The notes: generated by a model not told the origin, from the letters alone. A DNA stretch of 64,000 nucleotides from Agapanthus africanus (GCA_030015575.1 CM057340.1:751881632-751945631), one strand, 5' to 3'. Counted from the stretch's first letter, positions 24,507 to 35,872 are shown. Made by a program: numbers and translations.

Positions 24507-27500
24507 GAAGATTTATAAATTAAGTTTATTAATTTCTTCTTGATAATTGCATACATAAATATTGCTATAATTAGAATTAATCAATATATTTTAAGCATTA
24601 GAATATTATTGAATGGATATGTCAATATTTGTATAAAATTTAATATAATTCAATTTGATGCATTATATGTTTTTAATGAGATTAAAAATATCAATTTTTT
24701 AAAAAAAAATTTGTTTACGCATAAAAATTTGTAATAAGTAAAAAAAAGTTTTTTTTATTATTAAAAATATTCCGAATCTTTTAAATAAATATATTAAATA
24801 AAAAATCATTTTTCAAAAATATTCCAAGTTTATTGGAGTTTGTTGAAAATCTATTTTCAAAATATTCTAAGTTTGTTGGAATTTGTTGAAAATCTATTTT
24901 CCAATATATTCCAAGTTTGTTAGAGTTTGTTGGTTTTTTGTTGAAGATTATTTAAATTTAAACTCCAAGTTTGTTGGAATTTGTTTAAATTTGTAATTAA
25001 AAGATTTGTTATCATCTTTAAGTTGGCATTTAGATATATGTGTGTTAAGTTATTGACATATAAGATAATTTTGTTTAGTTAATTTTAGTAAGTTGTTATT
25101 AAAAATAATTAAATAATTTTAGTTCTAAATTATAGCAACTATTTTATGCAGATCATTATATGTGATATAATGAGTTATGCTTGTGATGTGATCATATGCC
25201 TGTATTGTGTTCTATTTATTTTTGTGTATGCGATATGCAATGGTTAGATTAGTATATTGAAATGGATTTGGCAAATCCTCTGTGATTTGCGTTGTAAGTT
25301 TTTATAGTGGCCTGTGCGTCACTTGGTAATAGTTTAATTAAATGGAGCATGTGTGCCTCGATTCATTTATGCATTAGTTTGTGAGTTTTATGAGGGTAAA
25401 GAATTGAAGCAAGAGCTAAGCGTGATTGCAGGAGTTCAATGAAGCGTTCAAGCGGCTCAAATATATTTTTTATTTATTTTTAGTTTATATACATGTGATG
25501 TAAAACCCTAAAGTGAATTATTGTATTTTAATTATATCGCTCGAATTAAAGTAAGATAAATCACACCCGTTGATTGATGTGAAAAATTTGAGTCTTTGTA
25601 TATTTTATAATTACCGCAATCAATAATAGTGTCGAAATAGCTAGTTGATAGTGAGTACGAGTTGTCCACAGAGAAATGCTAAACTATCTTTCTTATTTTA
25701 GACGAGATAATACAGAAAGATGGGATTTTTATCATTTTATACTAAAGAGATTTGAGAATTTTATAAGAGAAGAGATTGTAGGATTTTCGGATTGAGTAGT
25801 TAAAAGATGAAGTTTTAAAAATAATTTTTTTTATCTTTTAATTATTTAATACTAGAGAAATAGCGATGAATGTGGATTAGGATACCTAGAGGGATTAGGG
25901 ATTCCCTCTACTGACCCTTGTCCTTCCATTGATCCCTATTCATCTCAAGCCCTCAACAAAGTAAATATTAACGAATTTCAAATCGAGATCGCAACTATCA
26001 TGAATTAGTAGCACGCCCGAATAAGAGAATTAAGACTTCCTTTGTTAAAATTTATAAAAATTAAAATATAATAAGAAGATAATGGATTTTTCATTCATTA
26101 TACTGCCCTTTCCTACAAAACCTAACAAGCGAGAATTTACTCGCTCATTGGAAAAACGAAGTATAAGAAGAAAGGTAGAAGAACAAGGAACACATAAGTT
26201 AAATAAAAAAAGAAATGTGCAGAAAGTAAATGCAAAAAATAAATGCGGATAGTAATGAGACAAAATTAAAAGAAAAGAAACTATTTTTTATTGAAACTTT
26301 TGCATCACAGAATTTGATTGCTGAATAAAACTAAAAGAACTAAATAAACCATAAATTGCTCGATAGATCTAGATTGATAGATGGATAGATCGATAGATAG
26401 ATAACCCTAGATTACTCTCGGTGCATTATATAGGCTCTAGAACTTGAAATCCTAGACGTTATTTTAAACTTTATGAAAAGATGATCAAGCCCCTGAAATT
26501 GCACATCCAACGGCCATGAGTTGACCGCGGTTCCGTCGCCTAAAGCCCCATTCCACCGCGGATCCGGCGCTATTTGGTGGACTTGTGTTTCCAAATTTTT
26601 CGTGCTTTATTTTCTCGATTTTAAGAGAATTTTTTGATGAATATATTTTGAAAATATATTTCTCTCTCTGCAGTTGCGAGAATTTTCAATTTGCTCCTAA
26701 AATTCGGCAGATTTAGTTTGCTAACTCGATTTGATTTTGATCTTTTACTCATATTTGTAGCTCTGAATTGATTTGTTATTTTAATACCTGCACAATATCT
26801 CAAATCAAATCATTAGTAGTATTTGGTTTATTTAAGATAATATTCTAACCACTTTTAATTAAATTATAGATATGATATCTTAATGGTTAAGAATATTTGA
26901 TATGACATGATATGCATATTTTAATAATTAAGAATCTCATGGATATTTTTTTTTGAATATGATATGCATATATTCTCCAAATTATATTAATTATAAATTA
27001 ATAAATATATGACAAAATCTTTTTACAAATAAACCCACATATGTTCTTAAATTATAAATAACACCATTTAGTAATTAATAATAATAGGAAAATGACCGTA
27101 AAAATGTGCAATAAATATGACTGGTTAAATACTCTTAAACTTATCTTTTGATCGTCCCGAGAAAACCGTTTTATTTTAAAAGAAAAACAAAAAGCTAGCA
27201 TACTTTCGCAGGCAACACGATTGTACTTAGCTCGTGTAACAAGCCATTAAATCTCTAGGTGTCCTTAATAGGAGGAGTGTTGTCTCCTGAGAGTTTGCAG
27301 TGGATTTCACCCACAAAATCCCAAAATAAAAGAAAAAAGACAAAAATTACATACAAAGGTAAGAAACATATAAAAGAAAAACTTGAAAAATAAGAATTTC
27401 AAATTACACCAGCTTTTTAGTTGTCATGAGCATTATCTTAATGGTCTTGAAAAGATATTAGAAATCACATCCTTCCTCAATAAAATATCGTCTTTAATTT

Positions 27501-28549
27501 TCCTTCTTACCTCTCCTCCAAATATCGATCATATACTCCTATATGTGTATAAAACTCATCCCTACACTTGGAAAATTCAATTCAAGCTATCATATCCTTT
27601 GTCCATATTCCTTGGTAGTTTTTAGTCGGTGATGTTTTAGATGGATTTGTTCACATATTTTTCATGCGACTGTTAATACTTATTGAGCCACTAACCAACC
27701 GATTACCGAATATGCTCACTTATTAATGCGTACTTAGCAATATCCTAATTTTGCAACACCTAAGCTTTAGCAGTGACCCCCAAACCAGTTGGTCTAAGAC
27801 ACTAGATGATAAGGCCCCCTCGCTATATTTTTTTATATGCTGCCTTAAGTAATTACAAAACCAGTGTTTATTTTTCTTTTAAATTGTATTTTATGTGTCA
27901 TTTTTATTCTGTTGATGATTTTTTTTATACTAAGGTTTTCAGGCAAGAGTATTTCAAGCTATTCTCTACTATCCCAAGTTTCAAAATGTGTGTAAGTGCG
28001 TATAGTAGAGTATCAACATTCAGAAGTTTAGACTTAAGAATAGGGACTATTTTTCAGACTTATTTCTATCCACAGATTAGTGATTTCTTCATCTTACTTA
28101 CCCTTGAGACAATAGCTCATGATCACGTATTACTAGTTTTGTTCTACAATATCTAATTTTCTTGCATTTCTTAAGTCTCTTCCTTTCTTTCATATGTATT
28201 TTTCACTTTTTAACTTTTATTTTCAAATTTTTTATACAATGCAAAATTTACATATGATGCATGGATACATACAAACCATCCATACAGAACTTTCCCCCAA
28301 ACTTATTTGCAGCAGCGTCCTCACTAATATTGTCCTGTAAACACAAAACCTGAAGATTAGGAGAAACAGTTCAAGAAGATGGTATAAAGAAGGGGTTAAG
28401 AGTGAATGACAGTGAAATCTTCTTCCAAACTTGTTCTTGGCTCACAATCATACAAAAAATTTCTTTCTTTCAAGAGCTATTTTAAAAATATTTTTCTTCT
28501 TTCCCACAAACTTGAGTAAAATAGTGTTTTTATTGCTGAACATTGAAAT
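24507..28549. other. AT-rich decayed region, no supported gene
   Basis: Starts as the interior of element E but I see no gag or pol. At about 24815-24990 there are four diverged copies of a roughly 50-base unit around 'aatattccaagtttgttggagtttgttga'. Phrases near 25590-25680 and 27230-27310 and around 28290 ('ttcccccaaacttatttgcagc') look like parts of decayed LTR-element untranslated sequence, family not recognised. A gata/gatc-rich simple repeat lies at 26360-26403. Short ORFs here are AT-rich and unconvincing. Confidence 0.5.
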
Positions 28550-29761
28550 TCAACATAAGGGGGGAGGGGGAAGAAATATTATCGGTCTACACAAAACTTT
28601 ATAAAGACCAAAATTTAAAACCAACCATTCAAATATTTTTTCAAGGTAACACCATGGTTGGTGAAAGATAGTGTAATAGATAGACATGAATAAGACTCGA
28701 GACTGTATAAGAATGGAGCTTGTATCATATTTCGAGTAGAAGAAATAGAAATGAGAGTAATGATAAGAGATGATATGGGGAGAAGATAAGAGGTGAAGTC
28801 GAAAGGATTTACGTTTCGGTTGGTAGAAACAAAAAAGTGACGGTGAATGAAAACGAGAATGTGAAGGATAGGGAATGGATAGAAAATTCGTATTCTCATA
28901 TGTGATTAGAAGAAGGGGTAGCAGTTCAACGTCTTCGGCCTCAAAGGGAGGCGCACGAATTTTCGGTGGAGGTTGATTCATCACAGCATCCAAGTCTTCA
29001 AAGAATGCGAGTTCTTCGGTGAAAATACCTTCGAAACTTTCATCGATGTTCCTAATGATGATCCCATCAGAAAGAAAGGAATCAATATACATGTTAGTGG
29101 AATAGGCAGATTCACTAGAAAAGTTGAAAGTTTCAAGGTCAATGTGTTGCGCACCAAAATTCAAAACACTCGATTCGTCAGAAATTATGTAGGTGGGAGG
29201 CTCGAAAAAACCGTCTCCTTCATTCTCAAAAGAGTCTAAATCAAGTGGTTTTTTAAGAATCATAGAACTCGAAATATCGGAGTGTGATTTATCAAATCTC
29301 GGTGGAATTGAAAGAAAATGAGAAGAACCAAAGAAAGTGTGTAATGAAATGGGTAAACGAACTTGGGTGTCGAGCATTGTTAATCCAGATGCGGGAGATG
29401 AAGGCTGAATATTGTTTTGCATATCGGATAGATTGGTGGTAAGAATAGGGTCGGTTAAATGTACAGGAAGATGTTCACATTCAATGGAAGGGATATGATG
29501 GGTCAGGAAATCCAACTCATCCAACATCGCGAATTCATCTTCAAAGATATTCTCAACACTGATCTCACTAGTCTTGTCAGTCAAACCAAATGAATAGTTT
29601 CTTAAAAATTCATCAATTATATTATTCTCAATCGATGGATTACTAGGTTCATTTGATGAAATTGGAAGGTTTGAAATGTCAAGTTTAGTCAGATAAAAAT
29701 TGGTTTGATTTAGAATAGTGTAAGGTTCTCTTTCACACCCACGATTGGAAAAATCAAACAT
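28550..29761 (-). CDS. unrecognised acidic ORF of about 400 residues
   Basis: One open frame of about 400 residues from an ATG at 29761 (MFDFSNRGCERE); a 426-residue version starts upstream at 29830 but would run into LTR sequence. The first two thirds are rich in Asp, Glu, Ser and Leu (for example SVENIFEDEFAMLDELDFL and ESFEGIFTEELAFFEDLDAV); the last third is rich in Phe, Tyr, Ile and Ser with Pro runs (QPPPKIRAPPFEAEDVELL near the middle; PPPPLC at the end). No zinc knuckle, protease, RT or integrase motif and no signal peptide. It lies in otherwise decayed DNA and its ATG sits about 4 bases from the suspected LTR of element D. It may be an accessory ORF of an unidentified LTR element or a chance survivor. 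Product unknown. Confidence 0.35.
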   Translation of the reverse strand: MFDFSNRGCEREPYTILNQTNFYLTKLDISNLPISSNEPSNPSIENNIIDEFLRNYSFGLTDKTSEISVENIFEDEFAMLDELDFLTHHIPSIECEHLPVHLTDPILTTNLSDMQNNIQPSSPASGLTMLDTQVRLPISLHTFFGSSHFLSIPPRFDKSHSDISSSMILKKPLDLDSFENEGDGFFEPPTYIISDESSVLNFGAQHIDLETFNFSSESAYSTNMYIDSFLSDGIIIRNIDESFEGIFTEELAFFEDLDAVMNQPPPKIRAPPFEAEDVELLPLLLITYENTNFLSIPYPSHSRFHSPSLFCFYQPKRKSFRLHLLSSPHIISYHYSHFYFFYSKYDTSSILIQSRVLFMSIYYTIFHQPWCYLEKIFEWLVLNFGLYKVLCRPIIFLPPPPLC

Positions 29762-30558
29762 GTTTGTTCCCGCCAAAATTTTTGGCCAAGAACTACTTGT
29801 TATCTTACAAAAAAGGGGGAGAATTATCAAAAAACAGGCATCACGTGTAAAACACGTGGGCGCTCATATGCAAAGCATATGGGTGCTGAACATAAATAAC
29901 CAAGGGACAAACATGCCTCACGTTTTATACATTTGAGCGCTCTGAACATACACAAGCTAAAACCCACACTAGGGGTCACGTGTTAAACACGTGAGTGCTT
30001 TTGCCAATCACATGCAAAGCATGTGAGCACCCTAATTTAAAATGTTCCTATCAAATTCTAGAATTAAATTCTATTTGGGAAATATTTTCTTAATCTTCCT
30101 TAAATTAGAAAGATCTTCTCTGTTAAACAGAAGACCTTTGGATCAAAGATCCAGCGGTGATCATTTGATAGAATAAAAATCTATCATAGGAAAATATTTT
30201 CCTAATCTTATAAAAAGAATAAAATTCTATGTTAACAAGATATCCATATTAAGAAAATACATTTCTGATCTTGTTAAACTAAAAAGATATGACAGAATAA
30301 AATTCTAATCTTGTTAAAACTAACAAGATATTCATAATCTTGTTAAATAAACAAGAAATCTTTTCTGTTAAATAGAGTGGCTTTGGATTAAAAATCCAAC
30401 GGTGAATAAAATTCACCAATTGATCTAAAAGATCATGAAATCAATCATGATCTCTCAATGAGCGATTTTCTTAACAAATTAATTCTTTTTCTTCTCATAT
30501 AAATAGGTGCAAGGAGAGGAGTAAAAAGGAGAGCGACAGAGAGAGAGAGGAAGAAAAA

Positions 30559-30730
30559 TAGAGAGAGAATTTAATTCTCTAAAGAAGGGGAACCCCTCCC
30601 AAAAGCTCCCACAAAAAGAGAATTTAATTCTCAAACCAAGAATTTAACTCTTCTAAAAGAACTTAGTTCTTCCTCTGGTTAAGATCTGCAGAAGTGGATC
30701 TCCCCACAAGTTGAGAATTTAATTCTCATC
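30559..30730 (+). repeat. repeated perfect inverted repeat GAGAATTTAATTCTC
   Basis: Three copies, at 30565-30579, 30618-30632 and 30713-30727, within 170 bases downstream of the TATA-like sequence of the element D LTR. The stem is GAGAATT/AATTCTC around a single T. Likely in the leader RNA of D. Confidence 0.7.
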
Positions 30731-31024
30731 GGGAAGATTCTGTCATGCAGATTCAAAAGCTAGGGGAAAGAACTGAATCCAAAAGAGTTTAACTCTTACA
30801 AAATATACAGGAATTTAATTCCTCTGAAACTAGGGTTTAACCCTTTAAAAAGAATTTAATCCGTACAAAGAACAAAACGAGAACTTGATCCCTCGGAACC
30901 ATAGAAGAACAGCCTGATAATTCATTAGCATTCAAACTCTACATAAAAGCTCACGCGATCCCACGTGAGCACCTTTGAGGAATAAAGAGGGAAAGAATGA
31001 GATCTAGTCACGTGACCCCACGTG

Positions 31025-31029
31025 CTCCT
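31025..31029 (+). repeat. target site duplication of element C, left copy (ctcct)
   Basis: ctcct here and cccct at 53465-53469, one base different, flank the two LTRs of element C. The sequence on both sides belongs to the same tandem repeat of the element D LTR, which supports the insertion reading independently. Confidence 0.65.
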
Positions 31030-31770
31030 TGTTCCCCTCCGAAAGACGGCGACGAGACGACGTGAGGACGTCTTGCCTGAGATTCGGGGCAGATACTATA
31101 TGGTTTTATCCGTCCACCTCTCCAAAGATGCCAAGTTGATTTATGACACCGTGTATCGGAGGTTTAGATGGATACGACCGATGTAGCAGACTTCGTCAGA
31201 TTCCCCCTCGCTTGAGGGGTTTTTGATTATGGGGACGCTCTTCCCTGCAGGCGCAAGCCCCTGCAGTTAATTACGCTACCGCATCGTGGTAACAACTTTC
31301 TCCTTCTCCAGAATTTCACTTCGTGTCGTGGGTGTTTGTTTTGTTTGTGGTTGCCCGTGGATTGTATACGGAGACTGAGTAATGCCGTCGCCCGTAGGAC
31401 GTGGATTAATCCAAATCCGTATTTACTTAGATTTGGGTTTGGTGTTTTTAGTTTAAGGATACGTTAGCCGTGTTGAGGCTAAGATCAACTTAAACGTTCA
31501 TTAAGGATACATTAGTCCTGTTTGAGACTAAGATCAACTTAACGTAGTGATCCATTTAATATATGGCCGTCGAGACTCATCACCTCTCTGACGTCATTGA
31601 AGGATTATAACGATAGGTGTCAGAGGAGTTCAGAGATGTACCCTTGAACCAAAGTTGATTTGGAGTTTTATAGTCCATTTGAATGTTTAAGGATACGTTA
31701 GCCGTGTTTGGGGCTAAGATCAACTTAAACGGGATCGTTTAGATCCGGCAAAAGAGCATTTGGAGGCTTT

Positions 31771-32015
31771 ATTGTTCCAGTTTAGGGACGTGGTGGTCCA
31801 TGTTCCAGTTTAGGGACATGGGGGTCCATTGCCAGTTTAGGGACGTGGTGGTCCGTATTCCAGTTTAGGGACGTGGTGGTCCGTCATTAGTTTAAGGACA
31901 TTTCGGTCCATCATTAGTTTAGGGACGTTTCGGTCCAATATTAATTTAAGGACGTTTCGGTCTACTATTAGTTTAAGGACGTTTCGGTCCACGAGTTTAA
32001 GGACCCCGCAGTCCG
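31771..32015 (-). repeat. 27-28-bp tandem array in 3' LTR of element C
   Basis: Nine units built on 'agtttaaggacgtttcggtcca' and 'agtttagggacgtggtggtcc'. The other LTR (51661-51875) has eight units, so the array changed by one unit since insertion or during copying. The same word occurs twice outside the LTR at 42402-42456 and, inverted and diverged, in the element D LTR at 53796-54010. Confidence 0.85.
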
Positions 32016-33087
32016 TATTAATGTGTGGTCGTCGGGACCCGTCACCTCTCTGACGTCGTTGAAGGATTACAACGATAGGTGTCAGAGGAGTTCGGAGATG
32101 TACCCTCAAACCGAAAGTAAATTGATTTAGGAGAGCAGTCTTGCTCAGTCCATTTAATTTGAGGACTTACGGCCACGATTGGGCTAAGTCCAATTGAAAT
32201 ATGTTCGATACTTTTATTTGTCTTTGGCCTGTACTAGGGCTTGGCCCATTTTTAAATAATGCATTGCATTATTTTCTATTTTTGGTTGGGCTCTGCCCAT
32301 AAAGGATGCAGAGCATCAATTTATTTTGGGCTCTGCTCATTTATGAATGATGCAGAGCATCAATTTTACTTGGGCTCTGCCCTTTTATAAAAGATGCAGA
32401 ACATCAATTTTACCTGGGCTCTGCCCATTTATTGCTTTGCAATTTAATTAGGCCTACTAGGTCTTTTTGATTTGGGTCTGGCCCTTTAGGAAATGCATTG
32501 CATTTGTCAGGCGCTTTGCGCCAATCAGAGAGCGCAAGTGCTTGTGGTGTTGACACGTGTCACGCAAGCGCAGTGCGCTGCGCCAATGCGCTGCGCTTGC
32601 GCTGCTGACACGTGGCGCGCTCTGGTGAGTTGCGCCAATTTCAGAGAGCAAAACTCTATTTCAAAAGCGCATAGCGCAGATGGTTCAGATGCTGACACGT
32701 GGCGCTCTCTGGTGGTTTGCGCCAATTCAGGAGCGCAACAGCGCAGTTTGCAAGTGCAAGGCACTATAATTTGAGAATCTTTTAGAACCAATGGTTCATG
32801 TAAAAGTGCAAAGCACTGTTTGTTTTCTTTGATTTAATTAGAATCAAAGAAAACAAGTATTTCTTGTTTTTCTTGTTTTAAAGAACCAGTGGTTCATAAA
32901 AAGTGCAAAGCACTGTTTATTATGTGAAGATCATTGATCTTGTTCTTAGATCAATGATCTATTAGAAGAAATTTCTTCTAATTTATGAAGGTTTTTACTT
33001 TTTTCTTGAAATTTCTTCAGAGTTTTCTCTGTTTGAAGTTCTTGATTTCTCACAAATGTTGATGCCTTTGAATTGAGGTCTAGGGTC

Positions 33088-33096
33088 TTTTTTATA
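33088..33096 (-). promoter_or_regulatory. TATA box of element C 3' LTR
   Basis: Minus strand reads CTATAAAAAAG; the matching site in the other LTR at 52937-52944 reads TATAAAAAGG, a better consensus. It lies about 520 bases inside the LTR start, a reasonable U3 length. Confidence 0.6.
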
Positions 33097-33279
33097 GTGC
33101 TCATAAATTAGTTAAATTTGTTAAACAAATTTTTCTCTGAGTGATTTGGGAATTTTCCCCACCGTTGGATCTTTAATCCAAGGGCTACTGTTTTACAGAA
33201 GAAAATCTTCTTGTTTTAACAAGAACAGAAATATTTCTTTAAAATTTTAATTCTGTTTGGCGCAAATGCCCCAGCGCGT

Positions 33280-33411
33280 GACACGTGTCACGCAGCGCAC
33301 AGCGCAGCGCAACTGCTCTGACACGTGTCGCGCAGCGCACGGCGCAGCGCAACTGCGCTTGCGCATCTGCGCTGACACGTGTCGCGCAGCGCATCTGCGC
33401 TGACATGTGTC
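33280..33411 (-). promoter_or_regulatory. CACGTG (G-box) array in U3 of element C 3' LTR
   Basis: GACACGTGTC palindromes at 33280, 33320 and 33374 and a variant GACATGTGTC at 33402, each followed by GCGCAGCGC words. They lie 180-320 bases upstream of the TATA box on the minus strand. CACGTG with flanking GC is the core bound by plant bZIP and bHLH factors (G-box/ABRE family). Two more CACGTGGC boxes lie at about 32610 and 32695, downstream of the TATA box. Confidence 0.6.
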
Positions 33412-33618
33412 GCGCAGCGCCTCGCTTGCGCAAACTGAAGCGTTGCTTCCTTTAATTTTGTTTTAAATAGAGCTTTGCTCTGATTGGGCGTGCTGTCTTG
33501 GGCGCTGCGCTGACGTTTCAGCGCCTGACGAGTCGCGCGTTGCGCCCGGGATTTGAAGCGTTGCTTCAAAATTTGAATTTTGAATTTCAACAGAGCTTTG
33601 CTCTGATTGGGGGAAACA

Positions 33619-34528
33619 AATGCCCCCCCACCGTTGCGCTCACGTGGCGCGCACGTGAGTGCAGCGGTGGCAAGCTCCTGACCGTTGGATCAACGGGTGA
33701 GCTGAAGGGGCGCAAGCGCCTTATAAATAGGACATCTGGCCCTTAGAAAAACTTCACCATTTTTCAAGATTTTTATTTTTCCAGAGCTTTGCTCTTGCTT
33801 AAGAACTTCAGAGGTTTGCTCATTTCCAAAATTAGAAATTTTAGGTAAAATTAATTTAAATTAATTCAAATCAATCTTAACTAAAAGAGTTTTGCTCTTA
33901 CAGATCTTTTGATCTAAAGAAATCTCCATTGGGGTTTCATAAACAGAGCTTTGCTCTCAAAAACTTACAGATCTACAGAGATCTTGTTCATGGGTTCTAA
34001 CCCATGAACAGAGCTTTGCTTTTGGATCAAATGTAGATCTTTTAGATCTGAAAAATGAAGAACTTATTATAAGTTTTCGTGGATTTTTCAAGATTCCAAA
34101 TATTTTAATTCTTTTAAGTGTTAAAATTTTTGTGATGGATCTTTCCATTATTACCACAGAGCTATGCTCTTTTAAGGAATTTTATTCCTTTGAGACCAGA
34201 ATTTGACAAATGTCATTCTGTGACAGAGCTTTGCTCTGAAAGAGGAGATTTTCTCCTTGTCTCAAGGGATTCCCCACTGATGAGAATATTCTCTTGGGGA
34301 TCTTTTCTTTAACTGACAGTCTCACCCAATGGTGAGGCTGTCTTATTAAATGAGGCATTTTCATCCAGATTTCGTGGGTCCCCATTTGGTCCCCTACCCA
34401 CTGCACTGCAGTGTGGTGTGATTAATTTTAATTTAATTAATTTTTAAATTCAGTTAATTGAAAATTTTTAAACGCCAAGCGTTGGAATTGCAGCACTAAC
34501 GGCTATTTCTTGTTCTTTTGCAGTGACC
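33619..34528 (+). promoter_or_regulatory. upstream region of the antisense gene of element C
   Basis: No ORF of note. It continues the LTR's inverted-repeat texture: AGAGCTTTGCTCT or one-base variants at 33783, 33945, 34010, 34158 and 34225 (also at 33469 and 33592 inside the LTR). Just before the ATG is a strong splice-acceptor-like run (tttcttgttcttttgcag, ending 34523), suggesting a 5' UTR intron. Another CACGTG pair lies at 33642-33657. Confidence 0.45.
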
Positions 34529-35854
34529 ATGTCTCTCAATACCTCGTTCCCGTTCGCCCGCTCGGAAGAAGGGTTTTCTGAAGCGCCCTTGGACCGTGAA
34601 GTTCTAGCCATGATTAAGGATCACGACCCGGAATGCAAGAGTCTCCACCTTTGGGGGTCGTGGTATAATCAGATTATCATGGGTCGACGGAGCTTCACCT
34701 GCGCAGTGCCGTCGGAACCCATCACGGCGATTCACTATGCTACCCCACCCTCAGTGCAGTATGCCGTGGAGATGGTTGATTGGACCTCGAAGGGCTTTCT
34801 TCATCCCGCTATGGATGCGATTCCGGTCCAGCGTCCTATGGTTTTGGATATCCTAGGACGCCATATCTGTCAGGGCGAGGCGCGACCTTGGGGGCAATCA
34901 TATAACATTGGTCTGATCCTCCGCCACCCGATCGGTTATCTGCCGTGGGCCCGGTATATCCTGTCGACGAAGAAGTCGCAGTTGATAAGGTTAGGATTGT
35001 ACACCGCGGTCTACGTCTCTCTCTTCCAGTATCCCACGCTCCCCACCTGGTGGTTCAAGGCTTTCTTGGAGCAGTGGAACATTCCTACCCACACTTTCCT
35101 TGCCATGGATCGGGAAGTGTCAATCTCTTTGGAGGAGTTCACGGAGGTATCCGGTTTACCAGTTATAGGGGAACATTATGAGGAGTTGCTCCCGACAGAC
35201 GAGTACGTCTTCGGTGCTAAGCCGGTGGTGATGGGGCTCACGCCGGAGAATGCTGTTCAACACCAATTCCCAAGCTTGATTAAAGTGTTGAACATCTATG
35301 AGTCCCTTTTCATCGAACATGGGAGTCGCAGAGTTAACTTTGTGGATTTCATCGCTCGGTTCCTTCGCCCAAGCATCCTCTCATCAGAAGCTGCCAAGTT
35401 CGCTACCCTGGATGACCCTTTCGGTCTAGGTGTGGATAACCTGCCGGAGAAGGAGATAGACCAAAAGGGTTTTTTCCTTCCGGACTTCCCGACTATGTCT
35501 TTTGCAGAAATTGCGGCCCCTGGGATGGACGAGGATGCCTTTTTCTTAGGATTTCTCGGGTTGTGGCTGAGTTGGTTTGCGATCCCAATGCACTCTTACC
35601 GTATGCGGCCCTCTGACTTTTACCCAGCCCACCGGATGGCCATCGGGGTAAAAGTGGCCGTTGGGATCGCCGGCTTGGCACACTTATATCATGGCCTCAG
35701 TCGAGCAGTGGATGCTAATGAGCCCGAGGTACTGCACGTGGTCTTCCCGATGCACTACTTTGTATCGTGGCTCGAGCTACACACGGCGGGTGTCTTCGGC
35801 ATGCACAAAAGGCCCTCGTTCTTCGACAAGTGTGGTTTCCCTCGCATTATATAG
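34529..35854 (+). CDS. plant mobile domain (PMD) protein region, antisense cargo of element C
   Basis: About 440 residues. It resembles the plant mobile domain/aminotransferase-like family (related to MAIL/MAIN proteins), found both in host genes and inside transposable elements. Visible features: an N-terminal aromatic-rich stretch, LGLYTAVYVSLFQYPTLPTW WFKAFLEQW (residues about 155-182), then the hallmark phrase 'DREVSISLEEFTEVSGLPVIGEHYEEL' (about 195-222), where family members have an L-x-x-hydrophobic-x-x-LxGLPV-GxP segment. The start is the ATG at 34529, six bases after a good splice acceptor. It runs opposite to gag-pol of element C. A related piece lies antisense in element D at 61183-61838. 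I infer a captured host gene; enzymatic function is not known for the family. Confidence 0.7.
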   Translation: MSLNTSFPFARSEEGFSEAPLDREVLAMIKDHDPECKSLHLWGSWYNQIIMGRRSFTCAVPSEPITAIHYATPPSVQYAVEMVDWTSKGFLHPAMDAIPVQRPMVLDILGRHICQGEARPWGQSYNIGLILRHPIGYLPWARYILSTKKSQLIRLGLYTAVYVSLFQYPTLPTWWFKAFLEQWNIPTHTFLAMDREVSISLEEFTEVSGLPVIGEHYEELLPTDEYVFGAKPVVMGLTPENAVQHQFPSLIKVLNIYESLFIEHGSRRVNFVDFIARFLRPSILSSEAAKFATLDDPFGLGVDNLPEKEIDQKGFFLPDFPTMSFAEIAAPGMDEDAFFLGFLGLWLSWFAIPMHSYRMRPSDFYPAHRMAIGVKVAVGIAGLAHLYHGLSRAVDANEPEVLHVVFPMHYFVSWLELHTAGVFGMHKRPSFFDKCGFPRII

Positions 35855-35872
35855 CTGATCGGCACATCAATT

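Larger units (their letters stand above)
29765..31029 (+). repeat. 5' LTR of Tat-lineage element D, first part
   Basis: Shares with the element C LTR the words 'ttggatt.aagatccaacggtg' and the same inverted-repeat texture. It has CACGTG pairs at 29842-29858 and 29977-29993 and a TATA-like tataaata near 30497. It ends at the element C insertion point, where 'cacgtgaccccacgtg' matches the tandem units resumed at 53465. The start TGTTCCCGCC at 29765 is my preferred boundary; another possibility is about 29838, after a purine run (aaaaaaggggga). Confidence 0.5.
31030..33618 (-). repeat. 3' LTR of element C
   Basis: Begins tgttcccctccg and ends ggggaaaca on the plus strand. On the minus strand the U3 side (33618 downward) carries a CACGTG-box array, then a TATA box at 33088-33096. 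Further down come repeated 'gggctctgcc...atgcagagcatc' units of about 50 bases (32287-32430) and the 27-28-base array (31771-32015). Confidence 0.9.

Noticed and set aside
24507-28549. several AT-rich ORFs (64-116 residues) as host genes
   Set aside because: Composition typical of random AT-rich translation, no start context, splice pattern or recognisable motif.
31771-32015. possible CRISPR-like array
   Set aside because: Units are contiguous diverged tandem repeats without unique spacers, inside an LTR of a plant element.
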